Notes under the pieces: model-generated
Database searches by the model: none
What the model was told of the DNA's origin: nothing
What the model saw: the letters and a program-made list of their open reading frames with translations, nothing else
Shown here: piece by piece, positions 12,368-22,505 of the stretch
Numbering within the stretch: the first letter of the stretch is position 1
How the letters are laid out: each line of letters starts with the position of its first letter
NCBI RefSeq assembly: GCF_003610465.1
Contig: NZ_RAQI01000004.1
Location: forward strand, 124,001 to 188,000
From: Xenorhabdus ehlersii
GTDB taxonomy: Bacteria; Pseudomonadota; Gammaproteobacteria; Enterobacterales; Enterobacteriaceae
DNA length: 64,000 bases
Direction: 5' to 3'
Translations under genes and position numbers: made by a program

Positions 12368-13308
12368 TGGGGCGCCGTCGTAAAGGCCGTGCTATACACG
12401 GTGTACTGTTGCTGGATAAGCCACAGGATATCTCCTCCAATGATGCGTTACAGAAAGTCAGGCGGATTTTTAATGCCAGTAAGGCGGGTCATACTGGTGC
12501 ACTCGATCCATTGGCGACAGGCATGTTGCCGATTTGCCTGGGTGAAGCGACCAAATTTTCCCAATTCTTGCTGGATTCTGACAAACGCTATCGTGTGATT
12601 GCCCGTTTGGGGCAACGTACAGATACGTCGGATTCACATGGAACAATCATCAGTGAGCGCGACGTAAAAATCACCGAATCTCAGCTCAATGCTGCATTGG
12701 ATCAATTCCGTGGTGATACCATGCAGGTTCCTTCTATGTACTCTGCATTGAAACATCAGGGAAAACCGCTATACGAATATGCCCGTCAGGGTATTGAAGT
12801 TGAGCGTGAAGCGCGTCCTATCACTGTTTATGAATTACAATTCATTCGCTGGGAAGGGAATGAGCTGGAATTGGAAATACACTGTTCCAAGGGCACTTAT
12901 ATTCGTACCATCATTGATGATTTAGGGGAACTTTTGGGTTGTGGCGCGCATGTCATTTATCTGCGTCGTTTGCAGGTTGCCAATTATCCCAATCAAAGAA
13001 TGGTAACGTTGGAACAGTTATATGAGTTAAACCAACAAGCTGAAGATCAAGAAATTGAGGCGTGGGAATTGCTTGATCCATTATTGCTACCAATGGATAC
13101 CGCCGTGGTTCATTTTCCTGTCATTCACTTAACATCTGTCGTTGCGTCTTACTTCAAACAAGGCCAGCCGGTTCGCAGCAAACATAATTTGGCTTCAGAT
13201 GAATGGGTGAGGGTGACCGAAGGTGATGAAAATAAATTTATCGGCATTGCAGTGATTGATGATGATGGACTAGTGGCTCCACGCCGTTTGGTTGTTGAAA
13301 CGGAATAA
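12364..13308 (+). CDS. truB: tRNA pseudouridine-55 synthase TruB
   Basis: Isomerises U55 in the T-loop of tRNAs. The catalytic Asp is in [15 protein letters not shown] near residue 48. Other conserved segments are [38 protein letters not shown] and [15 protein letters not shown]. The C-terminal PUA-like part ends in [11 protein letters not shown]. 314 residues, the E. coli length; ATG at 12364 or 12367 are both possible. It overlaps the rbfA stop by 4 nt. Confidence 0.96.
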   Translation: MMGRRRKGRAIHGVLLLDKPQDISSNDALQKVRRIFNASKAGHTGALDPLATGMLPICLGEATKFSQFLLDSDKRYRVIARLGQRTDTSDSHGTIISERDVKITESQLNAALDQFRGDTMQVPSMYSALKHQGKPLYEYARQGIEVEREARPITVYELQFIRWEGNELELEIHCSKGTYIRTIIDDLGELLGCGAHVIYLRRLQVANYPNQRMVTLEQLYELNQQAEDQEIEAWELLDPLLLPMDTAVVHFPVIHLTSVVASYFKQGQPVRSKHNLASDEWVRVTEGDENKFIGIAVIDDDGLVAPRRLVVETE

Positions 13309-13380
13309 TGATAGCAACAGACAAGGAATTTGCAGCAGGTAAATTGAGTTGGGGCACAGAATGACGGTGATTGTGCTGTC

Positions 13381-13409
13381 TTGCGCTTCACCTATTTGCA
13401 GCGTAGAAT
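13381..13409 (+). promoter_or_regulatory. Predicted rpsO promoter
   Basis: -35 TTGCGC (13381-13386), 17-bp spacer, -10 TAGAAT (13404-13409), about 75 bp before the rpsO ATG. In E. coli an rpsO promoter lies in the same interval and the leader carries the S15 autoregulatory pseudoknot. Confidence 0.7.
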
Positions 13410-13483
13410 ACCGCGTCTGTACATGAGTGGCTGAATTAGAGATCGGCACTCGTCATTTTAAATTACATATTTGGAGTTATACT

Positions 13484-13753
13484 ATGTCTCTAAGTACTGC
13501 TGCAAAAGCGCAGATTATTGCTGAATTTGGTCGCGGCGCTAACGACAGTGGTTCCAGCGAAGTTCAGATCGCACTGCTGACTGCTGACATCAACCACCTG
13601 CAAGGTCACTTTTCAGAGCACAAAAAAGATCACCACAGCCGTCGTGGTCTGCTGAGAAAGGTTGCACAGCGTCGTAAGCAACTGGACTACCTGAAGCGTA
13701 AAGATGTGGCACGCTATACTGCTCTGATTGAGCGTCTGGGACTGCGTCGCTAA
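13484..13753 (+). CDS. rpsO: 30S ribosomal protein S15
   Basis: 89-residue primary 16S rRNA-binding protein that represses its own mRNA in E. coli. The start [11 protein letters not shown] at 13484 follows TTGGAG. Conserved helices [16 protein letters not shown] and [28 protein letters not shown] are visible. The in-frame region upstream (from 13427) is leader, not coding. Followed by a strong terminator and the pnp leader. Confidence 0.97.
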   Translation: MSLSTAAKAQIIAEFGRGANDSGSSEVQIALLTADINHLQGHFSEHKKDHHSRRGLLRKVAQRRKQLDYLKRKDVARYTALIERLGLRR

Positions 13754-13770
13754 TTGATGAGTTTCAGTGG

Positions 13771-13797
13771 AAAGGGGCCTAATCGGGCCCCTTTTCT
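13771..13797 (+). terminator. rpsO terminator
   Basis: 9-bp stem AAAGGGGCC / GGCCCCTTT (13771-13779 with 13786-13794), then TT CTT. Matches the position of the rpsO-pnp intercistronic terminator of E. coli. Confidence 0.85.
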
Positions 13798-13875
13798 TCT
13801 AGGAAACGGAATTGTCAGGAAACAGAATCGGAAAATTTAATCTACTGTTTTTTGCACCGTTTCTAAAACTTGAAC

Positions 13876-13962
13876 CTCTTCCGCTACAGTGACTCGCGCG
13901 GCTAATGAGAGTCCTCAAAGCAGTGAGCACTGTCATTAGTCGTGAGGGTGTAGCAAGAAGAG
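13876..13962 (+). promoter_or_regulatory. Long RNase III-type hairpin in the pnp leader
   Basis: The segment from CTCTTCCGCTACA (13876) to GCTAATGAGA (13910) is an imperfect inverted repeat of TCATTAGTCGTGAGG...GTAGCAAGAAGAG (13933-13962). They form a stem of about 30 bp enclosing a shorter inner hairpin. In E. coli the same leader duplex is cut by RNase III, then PNPase degrades the remaining strand and represses its own translation. The structure is seen; the autoregulation is inferred from homology. Confidence 0.8.
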
Positions 13963-14017
13963 AAAATCCATTGTTGCTGGTTTCTTAAATCGGCAACATT
14001 AACAAAGGAAAATTATT

Positions 14018-16156
14018 TTGCTTAATCCGATTGTTCGTAAATTTCAGTATGGTCAGCACACTGTGACCATCGAAACTGGCATGATGGCTCGTCAGGCGAC
14101 AGCAGCCGTTATGGTAAATATGGATGACACAGCGGTATTTGTCACCGTTGTTGGTCAAAAGAAAGTCAAAGCAGGTCAGGATTTCTTCCCTCTGACCGTT
14201 AACTATCAGGAGCGTACTTACGCTGCTGGCCGTATTCCGGGAAGTTTTTTCCGTCGCGAAGGCCGTCCGGGAGAAGGTGAAACATTAGTTGCTCGTCTTA
14301 TTGACCGCCCTCTACGCCCTCTGTTTCCAGAAGGTTTCCTGAATGAAGTTCAAATCATCGCGACAGTCGTTTCTGTTAATCCACAAGTAAACCCTGATAT
14401 CGTTGCCATGATCGGCTCTTCCGCTGCACTGGCGCTGTCTGGTATTCCATTCAATGGTCCAATTGGTGCTGCGCGTGTTGGTTATATTAACGATCAGTAC
14501 GTTCTGAACCCAACTAGCGATGAGCTGAAACACAGCCGTTTGGATCTGGTCGTTGCAGGTACAAATAACGCGGTGCTGATGGTAGAGTCCGAAGCGGAAC
14601 TGCTGACTGAAGAGCAAATGTTGGGTGCGGTTGTGTTTGGTCATGAGCAACAACAGATTGTGATTGATAACATCAATGCGCTGGTTGCTGAAGCAGGTAA
14701 AGAGAAATGGGATTGGGCACCAGTGCCTGTTAATCAACCTCTGCACGATCGTGTTGCAGAACTGGCTGAAAGCCGTCTGGGTGATGCTTATCGTATTACT
14801 GAGAAGCAGGAACGTTATGCTCAGGTTGATAGTATCAAAGAAGAAGTCACTGTGGCTATCCTGGCAGAATTTGCAGAAAAAGGCGTTGAACTGGAAGAAA
14901 CCGAAGTGCTTGAAGTTCTCGCTATTCTGGAGAAAAATGTTGTTCGTAGCCGTGTTTTGCGTGGTGAACCGCGTATTGATGGCCGTGAAAAAGACATGGT
15001 TCGTGCTCTGGACGTTCGCACAGGTGTACTGCCACGTACTCATGGTTCATCCCTGTTTACCCGTGGTGAAACTCAGGCATTGGTAACTGCAACACTGGGC
15101 ACAGAGCGTGATGCTCAGGTTATCGATGAGCTGATGGGTGAGCGTACAGATCGCTTCCTGTTCCACTACAACTTCCCTCCGTACTCTGTCGGTGAAACTG
15201 GCATGGTCGGTTCACCAAAACGTCGTGAAATTGGTCACGGTCGTCTGGCGAAACGTGGTGTATTGGCTGTGATGCCAGGCATCAACGAATTCCCATATAC
15301 CGTTCGCGTGGTATCTGAAATCACTGAATCCAACGGTTCTTCCTCTATGGCTTCTGTCTGTGGTGCATCACTGGCATTGATGGATGCAGGTGTGCCAATT
15401 AAGGCAGCCGTTGCGGGTATCGCAATGGGGCTGGTGAAAGAAGGGGAAAACTTTGTTGTTCTGTCGGACATTCTGGGTGACGAAGATCATCTGGGCGACA
15501 TGGACTTTAAAGTTGCGGGTAGCCGTGATGGTGTCAGCGCACTACAAATGGACATCAAAATCGAAGGTATTACCCGTGAAATTATGCAGATTGCTCTGAA
15601 TCAGGCTAAAGGTGCTCGTCTGCACATCCTGAATGTGATGGAACAGGCAATTAATTGTCCACGCAATGATATTTCTGAATTTGCACCACGTATCCACACT
15701 ATCAAGATCAACCCAGACAAGATCAAAGACGTGATTGGTAAAGGGGGTTCCGTGATCCGCGCATTGACGGAAGAAACAGGGACTACCATTGAAATTGAAG
15801 ACGACGGTACAGTGAAGATTGCGGCGACTGACAGTGACAAAGCACGTCATGCTATCAGACGTATCGAAGAAATCACTGCGGAAGTTGAAGTGGGTCGTAT
15901 TTATGCTGGTAAAGTGACCCGCATTGTTGATTTTGGTGCATTCGTTGCTATCGGCGGCGGTAAAGAAGGGCTGGTACACATTTCTCAGATCGCCGAAAAA
16001 CGTGTAGAGAAAGTCACTGATTATCTGCAAATCGGGCAAGAAGTTCCTGTGAAAGTGCTGGAAATTGACCGTCAGGGACGTATCCGCCTGAGCATGAAAG
16101 AAGCCGTGATTACAACTGACGCAGAATTGCAATCACCGGAATCATCAGTAGAATAA
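14018..16156 (+). CDS. pnp: Polyribonucleotide nucleotidyltransferase (PNPase)
   Basis: 3'-5' phosphorolytic exoribonuclease of the RNA degradosome. Two RNase PH domains (about 1-230 and 310-545) are joined by a helical linker. [12 protein letters not shown] and the phosphate-site region [23 protein letters not shown] are clear. KH (about 550-615, [20 protein letters not shown]) and S1 (about 620-690) follow. 712 residues from the TTG at 14018; the E. coli gene also starts with TTG. AAAGGAAAA precedes it. Confidence 0.97.
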   Translation: MLNPIVRKFQYGQHTVTIETGMMARQATAAVMVNMDDTAVFVTVVGQKKVKAGQDFFPLTVNYQERTYAAGRIPGSFFRREGRPGEGETLVARLIDRPLRPLFPEGFLNEVQIIATVVSVNPQVNPDIVAMIGSSAALALSGIPFNGPIGAARVGYINDQYVLNPTSDELKHSRLDLVVAGTNNAVLMVESEAELLTEEQMLGAVVFGHEQQQIVIDNINALVAEAGKEKWDWAPVPVNQPLHDRVAELAESRLGDAYRITEKQERYAQVDSIKEEVTVAILAEFAEKGVELEETEVLEVLAILEKNVVRSRVLRGEPRIDGREKDMVRALDVRTGVLPRTHGSSLFTRGETQALVTATLGTERDAQVIDELMGERTDRFLFHYNFPPYSVGETGMVGSPKRREIGHGRLAKRGVLAVMPGINEFPYTVRVVSEITESNGSSSMASVCGASLALMDAGVPIKAAVAGIAMGLVKEGENFVVLSDILGDEDHLGDMDFKVAGSRDGVSALQMDIKIEGITREIMQIALNQAKGARLHILNVMEQAINCPRNDISEFAPRIHTIKINPDKIKDVIGKGGSVIRALTEETGTTIEIEDDGTVKIAATDSDKARHAIRRIEEITAEVEVGRIYAGKVTRIVDFGAFVAIGGGKEGLVHISQIAEKRVEKVTDYLQIGQEVPVKVLEIDRQGRIRLSMKEAVITTDAELQSPESSVE

Positions 16157-16170
16157 ATTTGACGTAAAGA

Positions 16171-16199
16171 GCGGCGTCCTGTAAAAAGGGCGCCGTTTA
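16171..16199 (+). terminator. pnp terminator
   Basis: Stem CGGCGTCC / GGGCGCCG (16172-16179 with 16188-16195, one G-T pair), loop TGTAAAAA, then TTTAT. Sits 15 nt after the pnp stop. Confidence 0.75.
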
Positions 16200-16339
16200 T
16201 CTCAATAAATTTCGAGTTATTGTTCTTAGCAGTAGTTTGAAAGATGAGAGAACGTCAATTTTGGGCAGGACGCCTGAAATATACAATGTGGGTGGAGTAA
16301 TAGGGCATTCTGATTGATGTCTGGCTTCGGGAGTGGGAA

Positions 16340-17224
16340 ATGAATTCTTTTCTGCGCTGGTGTTATGTTGCGGCTATTTTTCTCCTTGTGGGATGTAGCG
16401 GCACTGGGTGGCGTAAAAATGAAGTGATTGCTATTCCATTACAACCAACATTGCAACAAGAGGTTATTCTGGCTCGCATGGAGCAAATACTTGCGAGTCG
16501 GTCACTAACGGAAGATGAATATGCACAGCTTTTATATGAACGAGGTGTGCTGTATGATAGCCTCGGGCTGAGGGCACTGGCGCAGAATGATTTTTCAGTG
16601 GCTTTGTCTATCCGCCCTGATATTCCTGAAATTTTTAATTATCTGGGAATTTATTTTACGCAGGCAGGCAATTTTGATTCTGCCTATGAAGCGTTTGATT
16701 CTGTTTTAGAGCTTGATCCAACTTACAACTACGCGCGAATGAATCGCGGCATTGCACTGTATTACGGTGGCCGCTATCGATTGGCGCAGGATGATCTGCA
16801 GGCGTTTTATCAAGACGATCCAAATGATCCCTTCCGTTCGTTGTGGTTGTACCTTGTGGAAGATAAAATTGATCCTAAGGCTGCAATGACTAATTTGTCG
16901 CACCATTTTGACAAAGCGAACCGGGGAAGATGGGGCTGGAATATTGTTGAATTCTATTTAGGCAAAATCGGTGAAAAAATATTGATGGAACGCTTAAAAC
17001 AGGGTTCAACAGATAACACTTCGCTCGCTGAGCATCTCAGTGAAACTGACTTCTATTTAGGTAAACATTACCTAAGTCTGGGGGATGAGGATAGCGCAAC
17101 TGCGTTATTCAAGCTGACGGTGGCTAACAATGTGCATAACTTTGTTGAGCACCGCTACGCATTGTTGGAATTGGCGCTATTGGGCCAAAAACAAGATGAT
17201 TTATCGGAATCGAACCAACAATAG
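16340..17224 (+). CDS. nlpI: Lipoprotein NlpI (TPR)
   Basis: Outer-membrane-anchored TPR lipoprotein, an adaptor for peptidoglycan hydrolases and for Prc-mediated degradation of MepS in E. coli. The signal peptide ends in the lipobox LLVGCSG with the acylated Cys at about residue 19. TPR helices run from about residue 60 to 165 ([60 protein letters not shown]). 294 residues, the E. coli length. It lies between pnp and deaD, as conserved. Confidence 0.96.
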   Translation: MNSFLRWCYVAAIFLLVGCSGTGWRKNEVIAIPLQPTLQQEVILARMEQILASRSLTEDEYAQLLYERGVLYDSLGLRALAQNDFSVALSIRPDIPEIFNYLGIYFTQAGNFDSAYEAFDSVLELDPTYNYARMNRGIALYYGGRYRLAQDDLQAFYQDDPNDPFRSLWLYLVEDKIDPKAAMTNLSHHFDKANRGRWGWNIVEFYLGKIGEKILMERLKQGSTDNTSLAEHLSETDFYLGKHYLSLGDEDSATALFKLTVANNVHNFVEHRYALLELALLGQKQDDLSESNQQ

Positions 17225-17324
17225 CTGACGAACATTTTCACGACAGATTTTAAAGTCCGCATCTCTGGAGATGGGGGCTTGTTTGTTCGTTTAATAACAT
17301 AATTTGAGCCAGTTCACATTTTAA

Positions 17325-17405
17325 ATGAAAATGACAGAAATTCTTTTCACTGTGTTATGTAGACTGGCCGCCATGATCAATGAGGCACCATTACATGACC
17401 ACTGA
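17325..17405 (+). CDS. yrbN: YrbN-like 26-residue leader peptide overlapping deaD
   Basis: A 26-codon ORF (ATG 17325, alternative ATG 17331, TGA 17403) with core [13 protein letters not shown] that runs 11 nt into deaD, so its translation would couple to deaD. From memory, E. coli carries a 26-residue YrbN at exactly this nlpI-deaD position with a similar LCRLAA core. Too short for routine gene finding. Length, position and core support it, but identity rests on recall. Confidence 0.65.
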   Translation: MKMTEILFTVLCRLAAMINEAPLHDH

Positions 17406-19308
17406 GACTGAAATCTCTTTTGCTGATTTAGGTTTATCAGCACCTATCCTTTCTGCGTTGGGAGACCTGGGCTATGAGAAGCCTTCTCCTATTCAACAAC
17501 AATGTATTCCACACCTGCTGAGCGGCCGTGATGTGCTGGGTATGGCACAGACGGGCAGTGGTAAGACCGCCGCTTTCAGCTTACCTTTATTGAATAACAT
17601 TGATGCTGAACTTAAAGCGCCACAAATCCTTGTGTTAGCGCCAACCCGTGAACTGGCGGTGCAGGTTGCTGAAGCGTGTTCAGATTTTTCCAAACATATG
17701 CGCAATGTGAATGTTGTTGCACTTTACGGTGGACAGCGTTATGACGTTCAGTTACGTGCCTTGCGTCAGGGACCACAAGTTGTGGTGGGAACGCCGGGAC
17801 GTTTACTCGACCACCTGAAACGTGGAACATTGGATCTGTCCAACCTGAAAGGTTTGGTACTGGATGAAGCTGACGAAATGTTGCGTATGGGCTTTATCGA
17901 AGATGTTGAAAACATCATGAGCCAGATCCCTGCTGAACATCAAACCGCGCTGTTCTCCGCGACAATGCCAGAAGCGATCCGCCGCATCACTCGTCGTTTC
18001 ATGAATGATCCACAGGAAGTTCGTATTCAGAGCAGTGTGACAAACCGTCCTGACATTAGCCAAAGCTACTGGTCTGTTTACGGTATGCGCAAAAATGAAG
18101 CGTTGGTGCGTTTCCTTGAAGCAGAAGATTTTGATGCTGCGATTATTTTCGTGCGCACCAAGAATGCAACGCTGGAAGTTGCAGAAACGCTGGAGCGTAA
18201 CGGCTACAACTCTGCGGCATTGAATGGTGACATGAACCAGGCTCTGCGTGAACAGACACTTGAGCGCTTGAAAGATGGCCGTTTGGACATTCTGATTGCG
18301 ACTGATGTTGCTGCTCGTGGCCTGGATGTTGATCGCATTAGTTTGGTTGTTAACTACGACATCCCAATGGATGCAGAATCTTATGTACACCGTATCGGTC
18401 GTACCGGTCGCGCTGGCCGTGCGGGTCGTGCCCTGTTGTTTGTTGAAAACCGCGAACGTCGTTTGCTGCGTAACGTTGAACGCACCATGAAACTGACAAT
18501 CCCGGAAGTTGAACTGCCAAACGCAGAGCTTCTGAGCCAGCGTCGTCTGGAGAAATTTGCGGCCAATGTTCAGAATCAACTGGAAAGCAGCGATCTGGAT
18601 CAATACCGCGCATTGTTGTCTAAACTGGGAACCGGCGATGATCTGGATATGGAAACACTGGCAGCAGCCCTGCTGAAAATGGCACAAGGTGAGCGCCCAC
18701 TTATTCTGCCACCCGATCCAGTGCGTCGTCCTCGCCGTGAATTCAACGATCGTGATGACCGTCGTCGCAATAGCAATAGTAACAGTAATAGCTTTGGTGA
18801 GCGTGACAGAGGTGATCGTCCTCGTCGTGAGCGTCGTGACGTGGGTGATATGGAACTGTATCGCATTGAAGTTGGTCGTGATGATGGTGTTGAAGTTCGC
18901 CATATTGTGGGCGCAATTGCAAATGAAGGTGATATCAGCAGCCGTTATATCGGTAATATCAAACTGTTTGCTACCCACTCTACGATTGAACTGCCAAAAG
19001 GGATGCCAGGGGAGTTGCTGTCTCACTTCACCCGTACTCGTATTCTGAACAAACCAATGAATATGCAGTTGATGGGTGATGCGCAACCATTTGAACGCCG
19101 TGAGCGTCGTGGTGGCCGCAATGGTAACGGCGGTAATGGTGGCAATGGTGGCAATGGTGGCAATGGCCCACGTCGTGACCGTGATGGTTTTGGTAATAAC
19201 GGTGGTCGTCGTTTTAACAACGAACGTCGCGGTGGTGAGCGTGGTTCTTTCCGCGGTCGCAGCAACGATGAAGCACCACGTCGCCGTCAAAGCAATGGCA
19301 ATGTATAA
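17395..19308 (+). CDS. deaD: ATP-dependent RNA helicase DeaD (CsdA)
   Basis: Cold-shock DEAD-box helicase in ribosome assembly and mRNA decay. Motifs in order: Q motif, AQTGSGKT (about 50), PTRELA, DEAD (about 158), SAT, then the second RecA domain with ARGLDVDR and [11 protein letters not shown] (about 330). The RNA-binding region [27 protein letters not shown] follows (about 480-560). A low-complexity tail carries GGN repeats. I prefer ATG 17395 ([13 protein letters not shown] site 9 nt upstream) over 17380. 637 residues versus about 629 in E. coli. Confidence 0.96.
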   Translation: MTTETEISFADLGLSAPILSALGDLGYEKPSPIQQQCIPHLLSGRDVLGMAQTGSGKTAAFSLPLLNNIDAELKAPQILVLAPTRELAVQVAEACSDFSKHMRNVNVVALYGGQRYDVQLRALRQGPQVVVGTPGRLLDHLKRGTLDLSNLKGLVLDEADEMLRMGFIEDVENIMSQIPAEHQTALFSATMPEAIRRITRRFMNDPQEVRIQSSVTNRPDISQSYWSVYGMRKNEALVRFLEAEDFDAAIIFVRTKNATLEVAETLERNGYNSAALNGDMNQALREQTLERLKDGRLDILIATDVAARGLDVDRISLVVNYDIPMDAESYVHRIGRTGRAGRAGRALLFVENRERRLLRNVERTMKLTIPEVELPNAELLSQRRLEKFAANVQNQLESSDLDQYRALLSKLGTGDDLDMETLAAALLKMAQGERPLILPPDPVRRPRREFNDRDDRRRNSNSNSNSFGERDRGDRPRRERRDVGDMELYRIEVGRDDGVEVRHIVGAIANEGDISSRYIGNIKLFATHSTIELPKGMPGELLSHFTRTRILNKPMNMQLMGDAQPFERRERRGGRNGNGGNGGNGGNGGNGPRRDRDGFGNNGGRRFNNERRGGERGSFRGRSNDEAPRRRQSNGNV

Positions 19309-19375
19309 GCACTAATTTTTCATTGACTTGCTTGATTTATCGTTGCATTGAAAATATCGCAATGATGAATTAAAT

Positions 19376-19410
19376 AAAGCCCTTTCTCCGTTAAGAGAAA
19401 GGGCTTTTGT
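19376..19410. terminator. Terminator between deaD and the convergent gene
   Basis: 13-bp perfect stem AAAGCCCTTTCTC / GAGAAAGGGCTTT (19376-19388 with 19395-19407), loop CGTTAA, T run on the plus strand. A-rich flank on the other side makes it usable in both directions. Confidence 0.88.
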
Positions 19411-19430
19411 TATTTATTTTTCTGATTTTA

Positions 19431-19835
19431 TTAAAGTTTTTTCTTAGTAATATGTTTGTTTAATTCAGCTTTGACCTCAGCATCTGAAAGTAAGCGCTCA
19501 CCTTGATGAATAACGCGTTTTCTTAACTTGCCTTTGAAACCAGCATGTGCCACTTCCTGCAAAATTCGTTCTTCCACAGGACACAATCCTCCTTCATTTT
19601 GATCCAATGGATGAATCAGTACACGGTGTTTGCACTCAAAAAGCTGCTTAATTCCTTGTAGGAAGCCATGCTGATTGAGCAGAGCATTTAATTGAAACAT
19701 CGCGTTATAAAAGTCACCGATCAGCAAACGTGGGGTACTGAAATTTCCCGTAATCTCAAGATCTTGCTGATTTTTTAGGTTTTTCAGGATCATTAGGTTA
19801 GTTTTAATTTTGAGATAAAAATCCGCCAAGGGCAT
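19431..19835 (-). CDS. Hypothetical protein (134 residues)
   Basis: I do not recognise this family. The protein is soluble, basic at its C-terminus (ends KHITKKKL), mostly helical by composition, with one region reading HPLDQNEGGLCPVEERILQEV. No signal peptide, membrane segment or catalytic motif is visible. It lies convergent to deaD and upstream of nothing in its own direction, sharing the deaD terminator. Coding potential is supported by an uninterrupted frame and a plausible ATG. It belongs to the segment that replaces mtr-yhbW of E. coli. Confidence 0.6.
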   Translation of the reverse strand: MPLADFYLKIKTNLMILKNLKNQQDLEITGNFSTPRLLIGDFYNAMFQLNALLNQHGFLQGIKQLFECKHRVLIHPLDQNEGGLCPVEERILQEVAHAGFKGKLRKRVIHQGERLLSDAEVKAELNKHITKKKL

Positions 19836-19886
19836 TTCCTTTGTTTATTTTCCTGTAGGGTTGAGAAATTATGCCCTAAGCGGTGA

Positions 19887-20606
19887 TTAATTTAACCCCA
19901 ATGCTTCTTTAAGCGGTTTCAGATAACGACGACTAACTGGAATACGCTTATCATTGCTCAGTACCAGCTCTGCCTGCCCATTGTCTCCAAAAACAATTTC
20001 CCGTAATTGGGTCATGTTGACTAAATACTGGCGATGGCAGCGAGTTAGTGACGTGCGGGTTTCCAGTGTCCGCAGGGTCAACTCGGTAAAGCCTTCCTGC
20101 CCGTTAGCGTTCATGACATATACACCACTCAGGCGGGAAGTGACATACAGAACATCATCCAATGGCATCAGCCAGATTCGGCTATGTCCAGTGCAGGGAA
20201 TATATTTCAGTTGTTCATCTTCACGTTGAAGATCTGCCAGATTTTGTTTTTGATAGCCAGAACGCAGTCGTTGCAGTGTCTTACTCAGGCGCTCTTTTTC
20301 CAGCGGCTTCAATAAATAATCGAATGCATGTTCTTCAAAGGCTTGCACTGCATATTCATCAAATGCAGTCAGGAAAACAATGTAAGGGCGATGCTCTGGA
20401 TCGAGCATACCCACCATTTCCAGTCCGGTAATACGGGGCATTTGAATATCGAGGAAAACAACATCGGGTTTCAGACGATGGATGGCACCAATCGCTTCGA
20501 CTGCGTTGGCACATTCTCCCATGATTTGAATATCAGTTTCCTCTGCCAGCAGACAACGTAGATTTTCACGAGCCAATGGCTCATCGTCAACAATCAATAT
20601 ATTCAT
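19887..20606 (-). CDS. btsR: LytTR response regulator BtsR (YehT)
   Basis: Response regulator of the pyruvate-sensing BtsSR system. The receiver domain (about 1-120) has the acidic pair DDE near residue 8, the phospho-acceptor Asp in [11 protein letters not shown] near 54 and Lys in [10 protein letters not shown] near 105. The C-terminal LytTR DNA-binding domain (about 137-239) includes [14 protein letters not shown] and [15 protein letters not shown]. 239 residues, the E. coli length. It is cotranscribed with btsS, whose stop lies 15 bp upstream. In E. coli the target is the pyruvate transporter btsT; none is visible here. Confidence 0.94.
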   Translation of the reverse strand: MNILIVDDEPLARENLRCLLAEETDIQIMGECANAVEAIGAIHRLKPDVVFLDIQMPRITGLEMVGMLDPEHRPYIVFLTAFDEYAVQAFEEHAFDYLLKPLEKERLSKTLQRLRSGYQKQNLADLQREDEQLKYIPCTGHSRIWLMPLDDVLYVTSRLSGVYVMNANGQEGFTELTLRTLETRTSLTRCHRQYLVNMTQLREIVFGDNGQAELVLSNDKRIPVSRRYLKPLKEALGLN

Positions 20607-20621
20607 ATTTACGCCGCTTTT

Positions 20622-22313
20622 TTAGCCTGTTTTTTTTTCTAATGGCAAACACAAAATGACACGGGTAAATTCTTCTGGTTGACAATCAACTCTCACCCCA
20701 TACTGTTTACCATAACGAAGCCGCAGACGTTTATCTACTAAGCTCATCCCAAGACCTTCATCCCCCACTTTTTTGGGGCAATATAGCCCTGCATTATCTT
20801 CAATCTCTGCCAATAGCAATTGGTCTTCTTGATAGGCTCTAATCGTAATTCTTCCTGTATCCAGTAACTGTGATGTGCCATGTTTAATGGCATTTTCTAC
20901 CATTGGTTGGAGGGAAAAGGCTGGTAACCGTGCATTGCGTAAGGATTCAGGTATCTCGATAGCAATTTGGAGGTGTTCACGGAAACGGGCCTTTTCAATT
21001 TGTAAGTAAGCGTTTACATGCTCTAGCTCATTTTCTAACGTGGCGATATCTTCAGGTCGCTTTAAATTCTTACGGAAAAATGTTGAGAGATACTGCACAA
21101 GCTGGCCTGCCTGCTGGCTATCCCGACGGATAACAGCTTGCAGTGTATTTAAGGCATTAAATAAAAAGTGAGGATTCACTTGCGCGTGAAGGAGCTTTAT
21201 TTCTGATTGTAGCAAAGATTGTTTATTCCGTTCGTACTGTCCGGCAAGAATTTGGGCAGAAAGCAGGCTGGCAATTCCCTCTCCCAATGTGCGATTGATG
21301 GAACTGAATAGACGATTCTTGGCTTCGTAGAGTTTGATAGTACCAATAACCTGTTGGTTTTCCCCCCGTAAAGGGATTACCAGAGCGGAGCCAAGTTTGC
21401 AGGTTGAGCTAAGGGAACAGCAATAAGGAGTTTCATTGCCATCGGCATAGACAACTTCATTATTCTCAATGGCACGATGAGACTGTTTGGAAGCAATCGG
21501 GGTGCCGGGTAAATGGTGATCTGAGCCGATACCAATAAACGCCAGTAACTTCTCCCTATCCGTAATCGCGACGGCCCCGATCTCTAACTCCTGATAGATA
21601 ACTTTGGCTACGCGCATACTATTATCTTCATTGAATCCCTTACGTAAAATTCCCTCTGTACAAACAGCAATTTTTAACGCTTGGGCAGAAAAAGCGCTGG
21701 TGTATTTTTCGAAAATAGCGCGTCTGTCCAATAAGATACGGATAAACATGGCCGCCCCGATACTATTGGCGATGATCATGGGGGCAGCAATATCTTTTAC
21801 TAAACTCAGAGCTTCACTAAAAGGATTGGCAAGTAGCAGGATAATGCCCATTTGGTTACATTCAGCAAGGAAAGTGACAATGGCCGCCGTCCACGGGTTC
21901 AATAATTTATTGATCTGTCCTTTTTTCATCAAATAAATATGTACAAGGCCACCCAATACACCTTCTACAATGGTGGATACCATACAGCTAAATGCAGTCA
22001 TCCCGCCGAGAGAATAGCGGTGTAAACCCCCAGTGAACCCTACCATCGCACCGACTGTTGGTCCGCCGAGAAAGCCTCCCAACACAGCACCAATCGCACG
22101 GGTATTGGCAATCGAATCGTTAACATTTAGCCCAAAATACGTTCCCATAATGCAGAAGATGGAAAAAATTACGTAACACATCAGCTGATGAGGTAAACGG
22201 CCAGTTACTTGCAACAAGGGAATAAACAGGGGGGTTTTACTCAGGAGCCAAGCGATCACCAGATAGATACACATCTGCTGAAGTAATAACAACACAAGGT
22301 TAAATTCGTACAT
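20622..22313 (-). CDS. btsS: Sensor histidine kinase BtsS (YehU)
   Basis: Membrane sensor kinase of the LytS family, a high-affinity pyruvate receptor in E. coli. About six N-terminal membrane segments (about residues 5-190, 5TM-5TMR_LYT type) precede a GAF domain (about 220-350). The kinase core has the phospho-acceptor His in LLHAQVNPHFLFNALNTL (about 375), an N-box region FSLQPMVENAIKHG and a G-box DEGLGMSLVDKRLRLRYG. 563 residues versus 561. Upstream gene of a btsSR operon on the minus strand. Confidence 0.94.
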   Translation of the reverse strand: MYEFNLVLLLLQQMCIYLVIAWLLSKTPLFIPLLQVTGRLPHQLMCYVIFSIFCIMGTYFGLNVNDSIANTRAIGAVLGGFLGGPTVGAMVGFTGGLHRYSLGGMTAFSCMVSTIVEGVLGGLVHIYLMKKGQINKLLNPWTAAIVTFLAECNQMGIILLLANPFSEALSLVKDIAAPMIIANSIGAAMFIRILLDRRAIFEKYTSAFSAQALKIAVCTEGILRKGFNEDNSMRVAKVIYQELEIGAVAITDREKLLAFIGIGSDHHLPGTPIASKQSHRAIENNEVVYADGNETPYCCSLSSTCKLGSALVIPLRGENQQVIGTIKLYEAKNRLFSSINRTLGEGIASLLSAQILAGQYERNKQSLLQSEIKLLHAQVNPHFLFNALNTLQAVIRRDSQQAGQLVQYLSTFFRKNLKRPEDIATLENELEHVNAYLQIEKARFREHLQIAIEIPESLRNARLPAFSLQPMVENAIKHGTSQLLDTGRITIRAYQEDQLLLAEIEDNAGLYCPKKVGDEGLGMSLVDKRLRLRYGKQYGVRVDCQPEEFTRVILCLPLEKKTG

Positions 22314-22450
22314 ATATTTTCATTTTGTAATTAATAATATGTGATTAATAACGATAAAAATTTAAGACGCTATTATCAAAGGTAGAATTTAACACCGTCA
22401 AGTCAATAGGTGTGGCAGGATAACGTATTTATAGGACTGGGGAAGAATTA

Positions 22451-22474
22451 TCCGCCCCTCTTGGGGCGGATTTT
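22451..22474. terminator. Orphan GC-rich hairpin between btsS and the adhesin gene
   Basis: Perfect 8-bp stem TCCGCCCC / GGGGCGGA (22451-22458 with 22463-22470), TCTT loop, followed on the plus strand by TTTTG. It is placed to end the minus-strand adhesin transcript, but its T run lies on the plus-strand side, where no gene precedes it. Confidence 0.55.
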
Positions 22475-22505
22475 GCCAGACAATGAAAATGACTTACAAA
22501 TGGCG

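Noticed and set aside
14312..16132. Long minus-strand ORFs opposite pnp (243 and 196 codons)
   Set aside because: Shadow frames of pnp; Asn/His/Phe-rich composition and no family resemblance.
17803..19290. 495-codon minus-strand ORF opposite deaD
   Set aside because: Low-complexity Thr/Ala/Ile composition produced by codon-position bias of the strongly conserved deaD gene on the other strand.
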